NCBI RefSeq assembly: GCF_032854445.1
Contig: NC_088301.1
Span: forward strand, 26,150,402 to 26,214,401
From: Liolophura sinensis
Lineage: Eukaryota; Mollusca; Polyplacophora; Chitonida; Chitonidae
Reading direction: 5' to 3'
Length of the DNA stretch: 64,000 bases
Shown piece after piece: positions 43,331-55,600 of this stretch; the stretch's first letter is position 1; every line of letters begins with the position of its first letter. The position numbers were made by a program, and so were the translations under genes. Under the pieces are notes generated by a model. The model had not been told where the DNA came from and ran no database searches. It saw only the letters and a program-made list of their open reading frames with translations.

Positions 43331-45589
43331 TAGCATCGTGAAGTTTTTTTATGCCTTTAAACACTGTTTGCTAGTAAACAAATTTCACAAGTTAATTCCT
43401 ATAAAACATTACAAAGAAATACTTGACAACAGCTACAAATATATGCATGAGAAAATATCTCGCTATCTAAGGCTGTATCCCCGAGGTCTGAGAAAGAAGA
43501 TATCTTTGAGAAGATATTTATCGAGGTCTGAGAATACAAAAGTGAATAATAATCTGACCAAACTGGGGCGGGCGGGGGGTATATGGTTTGGGAGATTATA
43601 ATATACTAATTAAGGGTTCATAAAGATGCTCCTCTTCGCCTTAAAGACTCCCCAGATTCTATTATTTCGTTGCTTCACCTAAACGTTGCTTGAGTGATGT
43701 TTTCTTTCTAATGCACCATCACAACTTAAAGTTCCAAAGTACTAAAGATATACATCCACAAAATAGCTTGAACAATAATGACTTGGCATACTTATCGACT
43801 AACCGCAAGTTATTACTTGTTCAATCGAGTCGTACGCGTCCATTTTGTATTATCAGTCTCCCACGGAGGGGACAAGAATTGACCTACATGTACAATACTA
43901 TATAACTTTTTATAGAAGTGAATTCAAATTTACACGGAACCGATTTCCTGTATGTTTAAGCCAACGGCCCACATATCCGTGGTTTTATTAGTGTTAAATT
44001 AGGGCAGGGGATAGGTGTTTGGCGTGGGCTCACTTAGTGCACTTTGTGATAAGGCCAAAACGGGGCTGTATAAGTTAGCGGTTGGACTCTAGACTTTACC
44101 TCGACAGGTATTTTCTTTATCTGTAATTTTAGCCGTGAATGAAAAGGTTTGATACTCAATTCGAGAGCACTTAACGGACATACGGTAGTGTACCCCATGA
44201 ACCATATATATATAGTCCACAACGAACGTACGGCGTTTTTGTGTGCTGTCTAATTGCAGGTAATTCAAGCAGCGCTATACGGACAGTATATATAGCTATA
44301 TGGCTAACCGTTGACAACCAAAGCACTATGGCCACCTTTCCTTCAATTTGACAAAGTCGTCCGTCGATACCCTCGTCTTAATTGGACAACTATACGTTGC
44401 TGTTCTTCTCGACCCTTACAGCCTTTGGATTACTCCCTAAATGAAAACATAACTTATACGAACTCGCGTTGCGGACTTCGGACGAGACGAGCTTAGCGGC
44501 TTCAAGAAGGTTCGGATCACGGACTTTATCAAGATAGCTACTTGTCAAACTAAAAAAAAAAAAAATCTTCTGTCGCCAAGACGCGGACCACTTGAAGAAC
44601 AGTGGATGTATCTTTACCAAAATATTTCGACATATCTTTTCTGGTACTCAAGAGTAAAGAGAAGTGATTATTTATATATTAACCTTGGTTTCGTATCAGT
44701 TGACGTTGGATATACGTGTTTGTTGTAGCTACGGTGTATATACGATAACAGCATATCAAGTAAACGGATGACGGACGCATTTATGTATATCTACAAAAGT
44801 ATATGACTGACCTCTGTAGTGGGTGCAACTGGTCGAGGGTTCCCTGTGAGGAGGCCAAAGTTCAATGATCAAACAAAACGCGTTGCTGAAAAAAAAACGG
44901 TGTAGGAAAACAAACTCAGAGCTATAGGCCTACAGTCCATACAGTCGACTGTACCGAAACTATCACGACAGCATCAATGGTGCTATATATGCATATTCTC
45001 AAATGGGATTAAATCTATAGGTGTAGAGATACCGATGTTGTCTCATGTCACAATTCATGGATCATAGACCCAAGTCTTGGACCCTTGACCGATTTGTGAG
45101 TCAGCTGTTCTTCTGAGTGCCTTGGACCTTTCTTGTCATTTCACAATACCGTTTAAAAGCTATATAGCGTATATTTACATATAGGGTGAATCGACTGGAC
45201 CGGCGGTGGGTGAAATAATACCTTTAAAAAAAGGCACAGGCAAACGATGCATTTTAGAGCCATGTGACCAACTAAGACGTTTCTCGAAACGACAGCTGTG
45301 GAATTTCATGTATATATATAGTATGTCACCGAATAAGTTTGGTATATCCTATGTACATGCATCTTGTTAACTGCGTCATTATACACTACACTAACTCATA
45401 AATCCACTTTTGGATATAATAAGTAAACCACCCATAATTGCGTGAAAATGTTCACCAATTATATATCATCCGGCTGCTCCAAGTTGTGAAAAAACTATGT
45501 GAAATTATACGTGAATTACGGTATCGTCATTTTTCACCAACGAACTGAATACTACAGTTTGTAAACCAGATGTTGGGCGAAGAATTCCA
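43331..45589. other. Non-coding stretch
   Basis: About 2.3 kb with no SINE or array. An 87-codon Lys/Arg-rich frame (43338-43601) and a 71-codon frame (43690-43905) have no recognisable domain. Two small TA runs at about 44206 and 45312. Confidence 0.45.
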
Positions 45590-45763
45590 TGAAATTATTG
45601 ATTTATTTATTTGATTGGTGTTTTACGCCGTACTCGAGAATATTTCACTTATACGACGGCGGCCAGTATTATGGTGGGTGGAAACCCGGCAGAGCCCGGG
45701 GAAACCCACGATCATCTGCAGGTTGCTGATAGACCTTCCCACGTAGGGCCGGTGAAATTATTG
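45590..45763 (-). mobile_element. SINE-A copy 18, headless, 11-bp TSD
   Basis: The element at 45601-45752 has tail ATTTATTTATTTGATTGGTG, then TTACGCCGTACTCGAGAATA, TACGACGGCGGCCAGTATTA, CATCTGCAGGTTGCTGATAG and ACCTTCCCACGTAGGGCCGG. TGAAATTATTG at 45590-45600 recurs exactly at 45753-45763. It stays close to consensus, so it is fairly recent, and its 5' end falls within a few bases of that of copy 4. Confidence 0.94.
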
Positions 45764-46004
45764 TCAGTGTGGTATATTACAATTCTTGAGCCCATGTTCA
45801 AGAGTAAAGTCCATGTCTTTTTTACACAAAGGTTGCTTTGAAAAGGAATATAAATAAACATCATTCGAAGATCCCTTCAGCACGAGTTGAATGGCCAGGC
45901 TATTTCTACTCCCAAGTACACATATACTTAAGAAAAACAGATTTAAATACTGAGAATCAATTCTGGGATTAAAAGCCATTATGAACTTATTCAGTGATCT
46001 GACT

Positions 46005-46006
<2 letters not shown>

Positions 46007-46103
<97 letters not shown>
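46007..46103. repeat. (TA)n tract with phase slips
   Basis: About 97 bp of TA, broken by AATATATAT and TTATATAT phase slips near 46055 and 46077, which split it into three blocks. Confidence 0.97.
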
Positions 46104-47058
46104 GCGTACAGACCGTGATAAACACAAGCTGTTACCAGCCAGTCCGCGTTCAGATTTTACATGTTTCAAATAAAACTATAGGCTATATGCTGTTAGTGTT
46201 GCCCGATGACTGGAGTTCATCAGACCGTCTTCATTGAAGTCGAGCTTCAGTAGTTCAACAGAGGATCGCAATTCGACACCATAAAAAAAGAAGATCAAAT
46301 GAATTATAGATAGTTATCTTTTGTCAGAGCAGGTCATAGTAATTATCCATGTGTAAAACACTGAAGAAAAAACGTGAAAAAGGGTTTGAAATCTTGACTG
46401 TTGAAGGGTTGACAGCTTATTGATCAAAGCCTGTCCCAATGGAGTTAAGTGATCTATGACTTCGCCTCGATGATTAGCATGTACCGTTAAAGAAGAATGA
46501 CGTTCTTTGCGTATTTAAGCGTGTAAATCAACCGGTTTTGCATTAACCGCCACCAGAGATAGTACAGGCTGTTCAGCTATGGTGTTAAAGGATGCGCTTC
46601 AATGCTTCACCTTTAAAAATGTGCTCATATTTTTAAAGAATAAAACGCCCTATTTGTGCATAGAATGGTGTCGAAGTCTCGCTGATTTAATTCGAATAAT
46701 TTGAGAAGTGGACAAAAATTTCATCTGAATTTTTACAAACCATTGTCATGGTAGGATAAATATGATGTAGGTAGCGATGGCCAATCTATATCATCTAAAA
46801 ATAGTACAAGTTAATCCGTATAAAATGATCCACAGCTATTACTATTCAGGGTATTTAATAAGATAAACAGTTTATCAGTATCACTGAGAACGACATATCG
46901 AAAAGTTTAAGTCGTGAATTTATCCGTCAAGTGTTTGGAAACTGAATGCTCGAAGTCTGAATGCAAAATTCCAAGCGTGCACTACTTTATTCACGTGTCT
47001 GTCGTGCAAAAACTCCTGCATGGAACTGGTTTGTGTTTAATAATTATTCCTTTTTAGT
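46104..47058. other. Non-coding stretch
   Basis: No feature recognised. Confidence 0.5.
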
Positions 47059-47228
47059 TCTAATTAAGGGTGGGAAGGGTCTGCCAGCAACCTGCGGATG
47101 GTCGTGGGTTTACCTCCGGGCTCTGCCCGGTTTCCACCCACCATAATGCTGGCCGCCGTCGTATAAGTGAAATATTACCGAGCACGGCGTAAAACACCAA
47201 TCAAATAAATAAATAAATCTAATTTAGG
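47059..47228 (+). mobile_element. SINE-A copy 19, headless, near-perfect TSD
   Basis: The element at 47070-47217 starts GTGGGAAGGGTCTGCCAGCA, then ACCTGCGGATGGTCGTGGGT, CCACCATAATGCTGGCCGCC, GTCGTATAAGTGAAATATTA and CCAATCAAATAAATAAATAA. TCTAATTAAGG (47059-47069) matches TCTAATTTAGG (47218-47228) at 10 of 11 positions. Low divergence, no tRNA head. Confidence 0.92.
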
Positions 47229-47427
47229 AAGCCCCGTGGCCTGGCTGTTTGTGTGGTAAGCGCAGCACCGTGATTGCTGTGAGTTCAAATACAGCTCATG
47301 CTGACCATAAGTGGGAAGGTCTGCAAGCGACCTGCGGGTTTCCCGGTTTCCTCCCACGTTATAATGACCCGCTGTCGTATAAGTGAAATATTCTTGAGGA
47401 CAACACCAATCAAATAAATAAATAAAT
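47229..47427 (+). mobile_element. SINE-A copy 20, head retained
   Basis: Follows copy 19 directly in the same orientation. Head AAGCCCCGTGGCCTGGCTGT, B-box GAGTTCAAATACAGCTCATG, then GTGGGAAGGTCTGCAAGCGA, a deletion between CTGCGG and GTTTCCCGG, TAAGTGAAATATTCTTGAGG and an (AAAT)n tail. The tail of copy 19 and this head touch, so one inserted beside the other. Confidence 0.9.
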
Positions 47428-48300
47428 TCTCATTTTTGCAATCTATTTTCGAGAAATGTCAACACAAACTGACAGTAATATTCTCATTTTTTTAAAAAAA
47501 AAATCACAGTATATACGAATAATTCAGGTTGATAAAGTGGACGTATCCTGTCATTTGGATTATGTACTTTAACATGTTATATGATGTAGCGCCTCTTATA
47601 TCAGAGGCACTATCGCTGCTTAGGATCGTTTAACTCACTGGATTATATTAAAGGTTCCGTTGGGTTTGTTTTGTATTACTGATCTGGCACATCTAAACCT
47701 AAGATATTGCTACAACGTTTGAGATAAGGTTACTCGTCGTTAACTAGCTAATTTGCATACTAAACAGCCCTAGGTAAGAGCGGTATGACCTGCATGTCGC
47801 TGACTACTGGTGCATGTTGGAATGTTACATAGTGTGAAGTACAGGACGGTTACTACAGACATAGGCATACATAGTTTAGGCATGGACATTTCAACTTCCA
47901 GGAACCTGTCAAAGCAACGTTTCGGCGAAAGAAACTTTCTGATACTCAGCCTTGAAAGGAAACTGCTACAAGTGCTCATCCATCGAATGTCCTGTGTCAT
48001 TTCCTTTTCTAAATGTCATTGGAAGAAGATCATATATAGTGTATGGACGGTAAATCGTCAAAGTATATCTAGTTTTGAACACTAAGAAATAATAACAAAA
48101 ATCCTTCGAACTTCATCAGGGAAAGTGAGTGTTTCCGGTGTAAAATCGTGGTTATATAGACTGTTTTTAACCGTCAACAATGGTCGCATAACAACAGTAA
48201 GCCAGATGCAGGGATTCGGAATCATATTTACTGTACTTTGTAAACTGTCTGTTATCAGGAAGGGACATATGTTGAACTTTAGGGGATTTTATGTAAGATT
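47428..48300. other. Non-coding stretch
   Basis: Opposite frames at 47770-48085 (76 and 91 codons) with no domain. No repeat seen. Confidence 0.5.
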
Positions 48301-48589
48301 ACACTGTTAATCAATATCAGATTTAAACTGCTGCACGCATACATGGGTACATCTGTACTGGTGAGGTCAATAGCTCGCTAACAAATCCAATTTAAAATGG
48401 ATAATTTTAATTTTCCGCAGTTAAATCAGGTATAGACTTGTTTATAGTTACCCGTGTGAAAATGTGAAACATTGGAATCATGTTCAACTGCAGGTGACGT
48501 CATAGGGACGTTTAGTTACATGTTTTGTGATTGCGGGTAACTCTCGGTAACTTAACTTCCGTAATAAATAAACTCGATTCAAAAGAGCG
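48301..48589 (+). repeat. Duplicated segment A, copy 1
   Basis: 289 bp from ACACTGTTAATCAATATCAG to TCAAAAGAGCG, repeated at 48764-49051 with about four differences. Contains a full CRE palindrome TGACGTCA at 48494-48501. No TG...CA ends or tRNA primer site, so it does not look like an LTR. Confidence 0.95.
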
Positions 48590-48763
48590 CAATAAGAGTC
48601 TGGGATTCTCTACACGATGCTGGATCGTGTCAGTATAGCCAACGTATTTTGTTAATCCACTCTCTTCTCGTTCGGCGAAAGTTGAGTTTCTTTGACATGT
48701 GATCAGTTTTGTTAAAAAAAAATAAAAGTAACAAAATATTGTGGAATTTCAGGTTGCCATTGT
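48589..48763 (+). repeat. Duplicated segment B, copy 1
   Basis: GCAATAAGAGTCTGGGATTC to GGTTGCCATTGTA, repeated at 50918-51091. It includes CTCGTTCGGCGAAAGTTGAG, which in the other copy has lost 7 bases between two CG words. Confidence 0.95.
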
Positions 48764-49051
48764 ACACTGTTAATCAATATCAGATTTAAACTGCTGCACG
48801 CATACATGGGTACATCTGTACTGGTGAGGTCAATAGCTCGCTAACAAATCCAATTTAAATGGATAATTTTAATTTTCCGCAGTTAAATCAGGTATAGACT
48901 TTTTTATGGTTACCCGTGTGAAAATGTGAAACATTGGAATCATGTTCAACTGCAGGTGACGTCATAGGGACGTTTAGTTACATGTTTTGTGATTGCGGGT
49001 AACTCTCGGTAACTTAACTTCCGTAATAAATAAACTCGATTCAAAAGAGCG
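48764..49051 (+). repeat. Duplicated segment A, copy 2
   Basis: Matches 48301-48589 apart from one A deleted in AATTTAAAATGG and substitutions near CTTTTTTATGG. Carries the same CRE at 48957-48964. The A-B unit is therefore tandemly repeated about 1.6 times with period 463. Confidence 0.95.
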
Positions 49052-50917
49052 TGATTATTGGAGGGTTTCAGCCTTACAGACAAGTATTATCACGGAAGGA
49101 AGAGAATATAGCTGTTAAAAAGAGTTTTGCGTTCTAAAACAACCTAAAGCTTTTGCAATGGGTAGAACGGAATGTATATGTTAGATATAGGATTTATCTG
49201 CCCATGTCACATTTGAGGTCAACCAGCCCTTGCCCGGCTGTTTCCTTTTTTTAGAATGTGAGTCTAAGTTGCTTAAGATGCTATATCGGAGAATTTTGGG
49301 CAATAAATCCACACTTGCTACTGAAATCAAATTTTCTGTATTTAGCAAGAATAACACAAATTATTTCCTGTCAGACTCGCACGATTAATATAGATTCTAA
49401 ATGATTTTAAAGTTTGAAAAAGTTATAATGCTACCTGCTATATAAATTTTGGGAACTTTATTACCAATTTTGAATCGTAACACATGCACAGACGAAGCTG
49501 GTATTATGTTAAAGGTAATTATGTGGGTATTCAAAAATATAGCAAAAATTCAATTTGATTTGCGCCGATCAATTTTTAACTAAAAATGTCTCTTTAATAA
49601 TCCAAAGACATGTACGTATCACATCGTTCCCCATCGATGATCCTGCAATTTAACGGTCTGCTCTAGTAACCTTTTTATCGATGTCTGTCGTCTCTGGTTA
49701 TCTTGCGCACGATATGTATTCATGGATTTCAATCCCCCCCCCCCCCCCCACACACACACACAAAGATACTAGTTTCTTTTTCCTTTTAGGATTTTTAAGC
49801 TTAGAGGTCCAAGGTTAAAAAGGACTCAGCATTCACTGAACAACTTGATAACTGAACAACTTGACAACTGAACAAAGGCACTTATCTTGGCATCTAATAA
49901 GGAATCCTTAGCTAAGTTCATCAATGAGCTGCTGATCAATTGGTTCGAACACTACTACAGCGAGGTAAAACAAAACAAGTATACACAAAATTCTTCTTCC
50001 CTGCGTCTTAAAATTAAGTCTAATATACTACACCAGAAAAATACCACACTTAAAGGTACCAAAGGCATTGGTTTTCCAAAACCTTTCCATAAGGATTTTC
50101 ACCTGGCTGTCTGCTACTGGTAGCTCTGCTTGACTGACTCCATGGTTTGAAATAATGATCGCGTCCACTGATATGTCAATGTGTAAGCAAGCTATGTTGA
50201 GGTTTAGTAGTTAGTCAGTGTCACGTATAAATCAAAGCGTGTCACCTGAAGACCGATTGCCGATGTCCAATGACCTTGACATTCGTCTATATGGCTAGCC
50301 GTTGTACCTGGTCATTTACCTGTAGGACATGACTCTCACCTGTTGGTGATGAACAGATGCTGGTCGCTGTGGGGACGTGTCAGCGAGGTCCACAGACTAA
50401 TAGGTCCAGACATACGCAAGGACATGCTTTGTGCGTTTATGGTCCCCATAAAGCTACAACCCCTTGGGGGTGTTAAAAGCGGGGGTCATCGTCGGACGCC
50501 AGAGGAGAGCAGCGGTAATGGGATTGATGACGAAGTGTTAGCGCTGAAAACATGCCGGGCACTTGTGACTTAAAACGGCGAAGTTCAAGAACAACGCTCG
50601 ACCCACCCTTTCGGTGGGATAAAATTTTTAATGGCGGGGATTCTGAGTGACAGAGGTTTAACAGCCATTTGCCTGCCCATTATCGGGTCTCCAAACGTAC
50701 TCCCATGTAATTGGACAAGCCAGGCTACGACAGACATTCACCACATGCCGAATTATACTTTTCTTCAGTTCTTCAGTTATACACCACACCAGGCTGCGCA
50801 GAGACGAAGTATTTGTTCAAAAGCACTTTAGATTATGGACAATGCACTTAATTGTAAAACTTTCTATTGCAAAGTAATTATTCTTCCATACTACATACAA
50901 ATGGTGGACAACGATAA
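49052..50917. other. Non-coding stretch
   Basis: Contains a poly-C/(CA)n tract at 49734-49762. A GC-richer stretch at 50340-50620 has a 76-codon frame (50343-50573) and a hairpin CCCACC-CTTTC-GGTGGG at about 50600. I cannot assign a function, and the frame is at chance length. Confidence 0.4.
49734..49762. repeat. Poly-C followed by (CA)n
   Basis: About 16 C then ACACACACACACA, a compound microsatellite. Confidence 0.92.
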
Positions 50918-51091
50918 GCAATAAGAGTCTGGGATTCTCTACACGATGCTGGATTGTGTCAGTATAGCCAACGTATTTTGTTAATCCACTCTCTTCTCGA
51001 AAGTTGAGTTTCTTTTACGTGTGATCAGTTTTGTTTAAAAAAAAAAAATAAAAGTAACAAAATATTGTGGAATTTCAGGTTGCCATTGTAC
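50918..51091 (+). repeat. Duplicated segment B, copy 2 (dispersed)
   Basis: Same as 48589-48763 with a 7-base deletion, a longer A-run and a few substitutions. It stands alone here without segment A, 1.9 kb from the A-B-A' block. Confidence 0.95.
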
Positions 51092-51177
51092 TAGAAATAA
51101 CTAGGGTTCAAATGGAGATGCACGTCTTGAAACAAGTAGAAATCAAACAAAGACTCAACATATAACCTTCACTATTG

Positions 51178-51345
51178 TCGGAATAACTATAGAGATCAAG
51201 CAGACATCCAAAACATCTCTTTGTAATTGTTTTTGGAAACCTTGCAATAACTATGGATCAAGTAGACATTCAAACTTCACATTGCAATTGTATACCTCGC
51301 AATAACTGAAGAGATCAAGCAGACATCCAAAACTTCTCACAAACA
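51178..51345 (+). repeat. Degenerate ~55-64-bp tandem repeat, 3 copies
   Basis: AATAACTATAGAGATCAAGC + AGACATCCAAAAC recurs at 51182, 51246 (AATAACTATGGATCAAGTAG) and 51301 (AATAACTGAAGAGATCAAGC), with TTGCAATTGT words between. Confidence 0.8.
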
Positions 51346-52062
51346 GTTGTCAAACTGAGAACATACACCTCACCTCAGATTGCTATCACATGACCTTAGG
51401 ATTATCGATTAATGGTTTTCAAAAATGAGGGCAATATCGCCCACCTCATAGGATTGCATACCTCGTGATAAAGGGTGGCCAAACTGAAGACAGACATCAA
51501 AGAATACTGTCTGAAGAGTTAATTGTGTAGAAAATCAGACGGGAAGACCACCGAAGTTGCTGTGTAGTTGACGTTTCTGTGACTATCATTCGTGTCGACA
51601 GTCATCACTGGAGAACCAGACAGCCACGGTGATAGTTATCCCCTCGTTTTATTACGCTCTCTTGAAAGACCTAGAGGTCATGGCGGAGCGGTAATGAAGG
51701 ACTATCTGATAATCACGATACCCCCCCCCCCCCACCCGCTGCACAATTTACCAAACAGACCCACCATTTAAACCCGACGAACATCACAAACCTATCCGGA
51801 GTTAAATTAAGGGTTACATGTCGTGAACTACTTCCTGTTCAGTTTTTGACGTCTTGTCATTATTTTGGAGTGTACCATGTCTGTTTTGTACCACAGGGTA
51901 GCGCATGATGTCTTTATTCTACTAAGTTATGCTAGACAAGTCACTAAAACAGGCATTTCTTTGGAACCTAGACGTTTATATCGGGAACACCTAACAGTAA
52001 ATAAAAGCTACTTGCAATATGAACTTCTTTGACTGCAAACTACCCAACACCAACGTGCTGTA
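51346..52062. other. Non-coding stretch with poly-C
   Basis: C-run at 51721-51734. No gene or SINE recognised. Confidence 0.5.
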
Positions 52063-52130
52063 AGAATGAATGACTGAATGAGATTTAATTCCACATTACC
52101 AATGTCTCAGCCATATCTTGACGAGAAGGT
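52063..52130 (-). mobile_element. SINE-E tail fragment (copy 4)
   Basis: AGAATGAATGACTGAATGAG, ATTTAATTCCACATTACCAA and TGTCTCAGCCATATCTTGAC align with 14521-14580 over about 60 bp. Confidence 0.5.
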
Positions 52131-55100
52131 GAACCAGTTAGAAACAACCAACATACTGAATTTTTAATCCGAATCAGTGAAGATAACCGCATTTATTAGA
52201 TCTTGAGGGGACATGGTTCGGGTGAGTTTTCAGCAAATAGGGTTACCGAGTAGTGCAGCCAAGATCACGGAGTACTCCAGTACGTGAGTGGGAGTCAGGT
52301 TGGCTCCAAGGGGTGAGGTGATAGTAGGCTGGTAACATTGCCAAATTATCACATGGCGATTCTGACAAAGGCCGATGTATTGTGTTTTGATTTGGAGCTC
52401 CGATTTGAGGAGGATCTTTGTCCTTTTGCGTATTGCTCTCTTTTGTGCAAAGTTCTCCTCCTTTACGACAACAGATTATCGAGTAAGATAAGCCTCAGGG
52501 TTGTGACATTCGTTGAAGTGTTCGCTGTATGAGGTGCATACAGTGCTTTCGCTAATCTGACGTAATGTGGCACGATGCAAAGAAGTACGAGCCATGGTAA
52601 TCCGTCATCGGATCCATATAAAAAAAACAGAACAACGTGTCTCTGCATGAACACTTGAAGTGCTATATAAGATCTGAGTATTGAACTGGGACTAATGCCT
52701 TGAGGGTGTACGATAAGTTATATAGGTAATACAGTACTCTCCCCTCCCCCTACTCGCGGGCAAATAACCGACACTTGCTCTAGGGTACATGGCGATCAGA
52801 ACTTGGCCAATTTCGGAATGAAATGCTCTCTGCTGACTCCCCACATTGACCTAATCATACTTATAATAGCAGTGACACTTCAAGGGGCCATTTATGTTGC
52901 TGATTTCGCCCGGTAGCCATTTATTGGGGGCCGGACACCATGCAATCGACAGGTGACGCCCTTTGACATGACTTATAGGCTGGGTAGAAAACTCTTAAGA
53001 CCTGGATATGGCATTTTGACCTCAAATGTGAAAGGTCATTGAAGTTTCTAGTGGTTAGTGAGAAAGAGAGAATGAAATTTGCAAAATATTTCCTCACAGC
53101 AGCATTGCAGACATTAATGCCATGTAGTGATGGCGTCTATACGAATGCCAGAAACACTACAGAATAGAATAACAAACCGGTGATATCGAGCGTCGAACTT
53201 CTTCTAACTCTCGGTCAACGTGTTTGGTCAAGAAATTATAGCCCTGGCTTTCTGAGTGCTTCATCTTAACATTGAAAGGTTGATGCTTACGATTTTCTTA
53301 ACGGAATCTTCGTTTTAACAGCCAAAAAATCACTACATGGGTCTGCAGAAAAATATTTTTAGTAAAGTTTCTTATTAACTACAACAAATAATCACCCAGT
53401 GGCACATTGTGTAGACAGGTACTTTAAAATACGCCTTCAAATCAGTTATTTGAAAAATTAGAAATTGGATTTTAAATGTTAAATCTTTTAGATATATCAA
53501 TTCCAAATCGCGGTTTTGCTGGGATTTCAGTCCATGTAATTGTTCATCATTTAATTTGTCAATCAGGCTTGTGTCAAATCGCCAAATTACTGGGATTTAT
53601 AATTGTGCTTTCATAAGACAATACGCTGTAAGTAGTCATAACATAGCGAGACATCTCAACTCTTGCATTGAATTTTACCTATGTTTAACTGGTTCATTGT
53701 TTTTTTTCCCTCACATTCCTGAATAAGTATACCAGGACGAACAAAATTCATTCTCTTTACCAGAAATTAGGTTGATTTCTATTGGTTTAATCTTGTAGGA
53801 AGGCATTTGCATAAGCGTGTTTTCCCAGCACGACTGGGTTTTAACAATACCTATGTAAAATAACACAAAGGCATTGTTTTGTATATTTATATAACGCTCT
53901 GCTGACAAACTTCCTTGTATAGAGTCATATTTATTAAGATACCTGGCAAACTTTGCAAAAAGTGAAACAGGATGACTTCCTGCATGGACAGTGCGTAAAA
54001 TGAGTTCTTCTATACGTTCGGTTCCGGTTAATACAAACATGTAGGTGTATGTGTTTGCTGCCTTTAGTATCTTCTCTGACCTGGGATTTGTCAGTGTGGC
54101 TCGAGTGGAAGATAACACACTATAGGGCAATTGGATAGCTTTTTGTGGATAACAGTTGATCGTTATATAACGCCTCAAGTCTCAGACGAGTATATGAACC
54201 CATCAGCCTTGAACTTAAGATTCGTGTCTATAATGTCAGTGGTTTGCCTCCAACCGTGAAACTGACTGCCACTGCATATTAAGTGAAAACTTCTTGATGT
54301 TAACAAACAATATCCAATAAAGAACTTGTAGAAGGACATCCAGAGCGCAACGTAGACGTACGACGAGTTTCCGATTGCGATTTTATTCACTACCAGTAAA
54401 GTACACATCATTCAATACTGGCTGATAATGTGGCAGGAAATTAAACCCCATAGCGCCTGAGTAAACTCACGGAGTTCCAACAGAGCGGCAATACACCGCT
54501 ATAAGCACTATTACAGTGCAGGGGACACGTATCCATCTGTGCTCTCTCTAACAATATATAGTGAAGATTTTTGTTAATGTGTTTACAACGATTTGACAAC
54601 CTACGTTATGTGTATTTTCAGATCTGAAATTATGGTGACATTGGTACAGAGGTACTATTCTTTAACACCTCAGAAATTCATAGGATAAAGTATCTCTTTT
54701 CGAAGAAAGACTAATGTAAAATCTAGCCGGATGTAAAGTAAATATTTAGGCTGAAGTGACCTGCGTTAAATACTGCTAGATATAAGCCGTTATACATGCG
54801 TGGCCTTGAGATGTTAAACATGTCTGCATGTCTTCGATTGGCGAGGAAACCCAAAAGCATGGAGCAATCAGCTTTTGCTTGGAAGGATAAGCTATAGTTG
54901 TTTCATAGATGACAAGTCTATACTCTCAACTGTGCATGGCCTTCGTACGTCTGGACCACGATATTGGCTTTTATTTAATTGTTCATTGGCTATTTATGGC
55001 ACTTTGCCAACGCTGTCGGTAAATCCAGCATACAGTCTTAGGAACAGAATGTTGCGGAACAGTGGTGAAATCTGACCTGTATCTCAAAATGTGAAAAGTA

Positions 55101-55465
55101 CAAAAGAGATAAACCACACGTTATTAATTGACATTTGTGCCTTAAGCCCATGTTGAACTAGGGTCTGTCAACATACCTTGTGTGTACTGAATACCTTAGG
55201 CGTTATATTGCTACATATTTAAGAACACGGCGCATACATAAAGTGAAACATGTCTTAATTCTTTAGTGCGTATAAAGACATATTTGCTATTAAAAGATGG
55301 CGATACGCCATACTTATTCAATTATTTATTGTTACAAACAAGATATGACCAATTCTATAATACTTTAATTCTACATAACCATTTTCAACGCAGGCAAAAC
55401 TTTTATGTGTCTAACGCCGTACTCAAGCAAATTTGTGGCAAACGGCGGCGATTATGTTCATTAAT
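52131..55465. other. Repeat-poor non-coding stretch
   Basis: The longest frame is on the minus strand at 53711-54178 (155 codons). A 78-codon frame at 54175-54411 ends just before it in another phase (ATGA overlap). Neither has a recognisable domain, and in AT-rich 64 kb one frame of about 155 codons is expected by chance. ACGCCGTACTCAAGC at about 55415 looks like a SINE-A crumb. Confidence 0.4.
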
Positions 55466-55600
55466 ATATTTATTTGTTTGATTTTTCATTTTTCATGCCG
55501 TATTCAAGAATATTTCAGTTATTCGACGGCGGCTAGCATTGTGGTGGGAGGAAACCTGGAAAACTCACCACCATCCGTAGGTTGACGGTCAGATTTAAGA
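55466..55600 (-). mobile_element. SINE-A copy 21, diverged
   Basis: Tail ATTTATTTGTTTGATTTTTC, ATGCCGTATTCAAGAATATT, TTCGACGGCGGCTAGCATTG, CACCACCATCCGTAGGTTGA. The next 60 bp (GGAGGAAACCGGAGTGTCCG) repeat the GGAGGAAACC word of a sister subfamily, so this may be a composite. Confidence 0.75.

Noticed and set aside
48301-49051. LTR retrotransposon with segment A as LTRs
   Set aside because: Internal part is only 175 bp, no TG...CA ends, no primer-binding site, no gag/pol remnants.
49684-49705. TCTCTGGTTATCTTGCG as a miR-9-like sequence
   Set aside because: Several mismatches in the mature part and no complementary arm nearby.
50343-50573. 76-codon frame in a GC-richer patch
   Set aside because: Composition looks somewhat protein-like but there is no homology I recognise and no clear splice sites; left as unassigned.
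50599-50616. CCCACC-CTTTC-GGTGGG hairpin as a histone 3' stem-loop
   Set aside because: Stem sequence and loop differ from the conserved histone element and no histone frame is present.
53711-54178. 155-codon minus-strand frame, with a 78-codon frame ending just upstream
   Set aside because: No recognisable domain, signal peptide or splice context; one frame of this length is expected by chance in 64 kb of AT-rich DNA. The ATGA overlap is not meaningful in a eukaryote.
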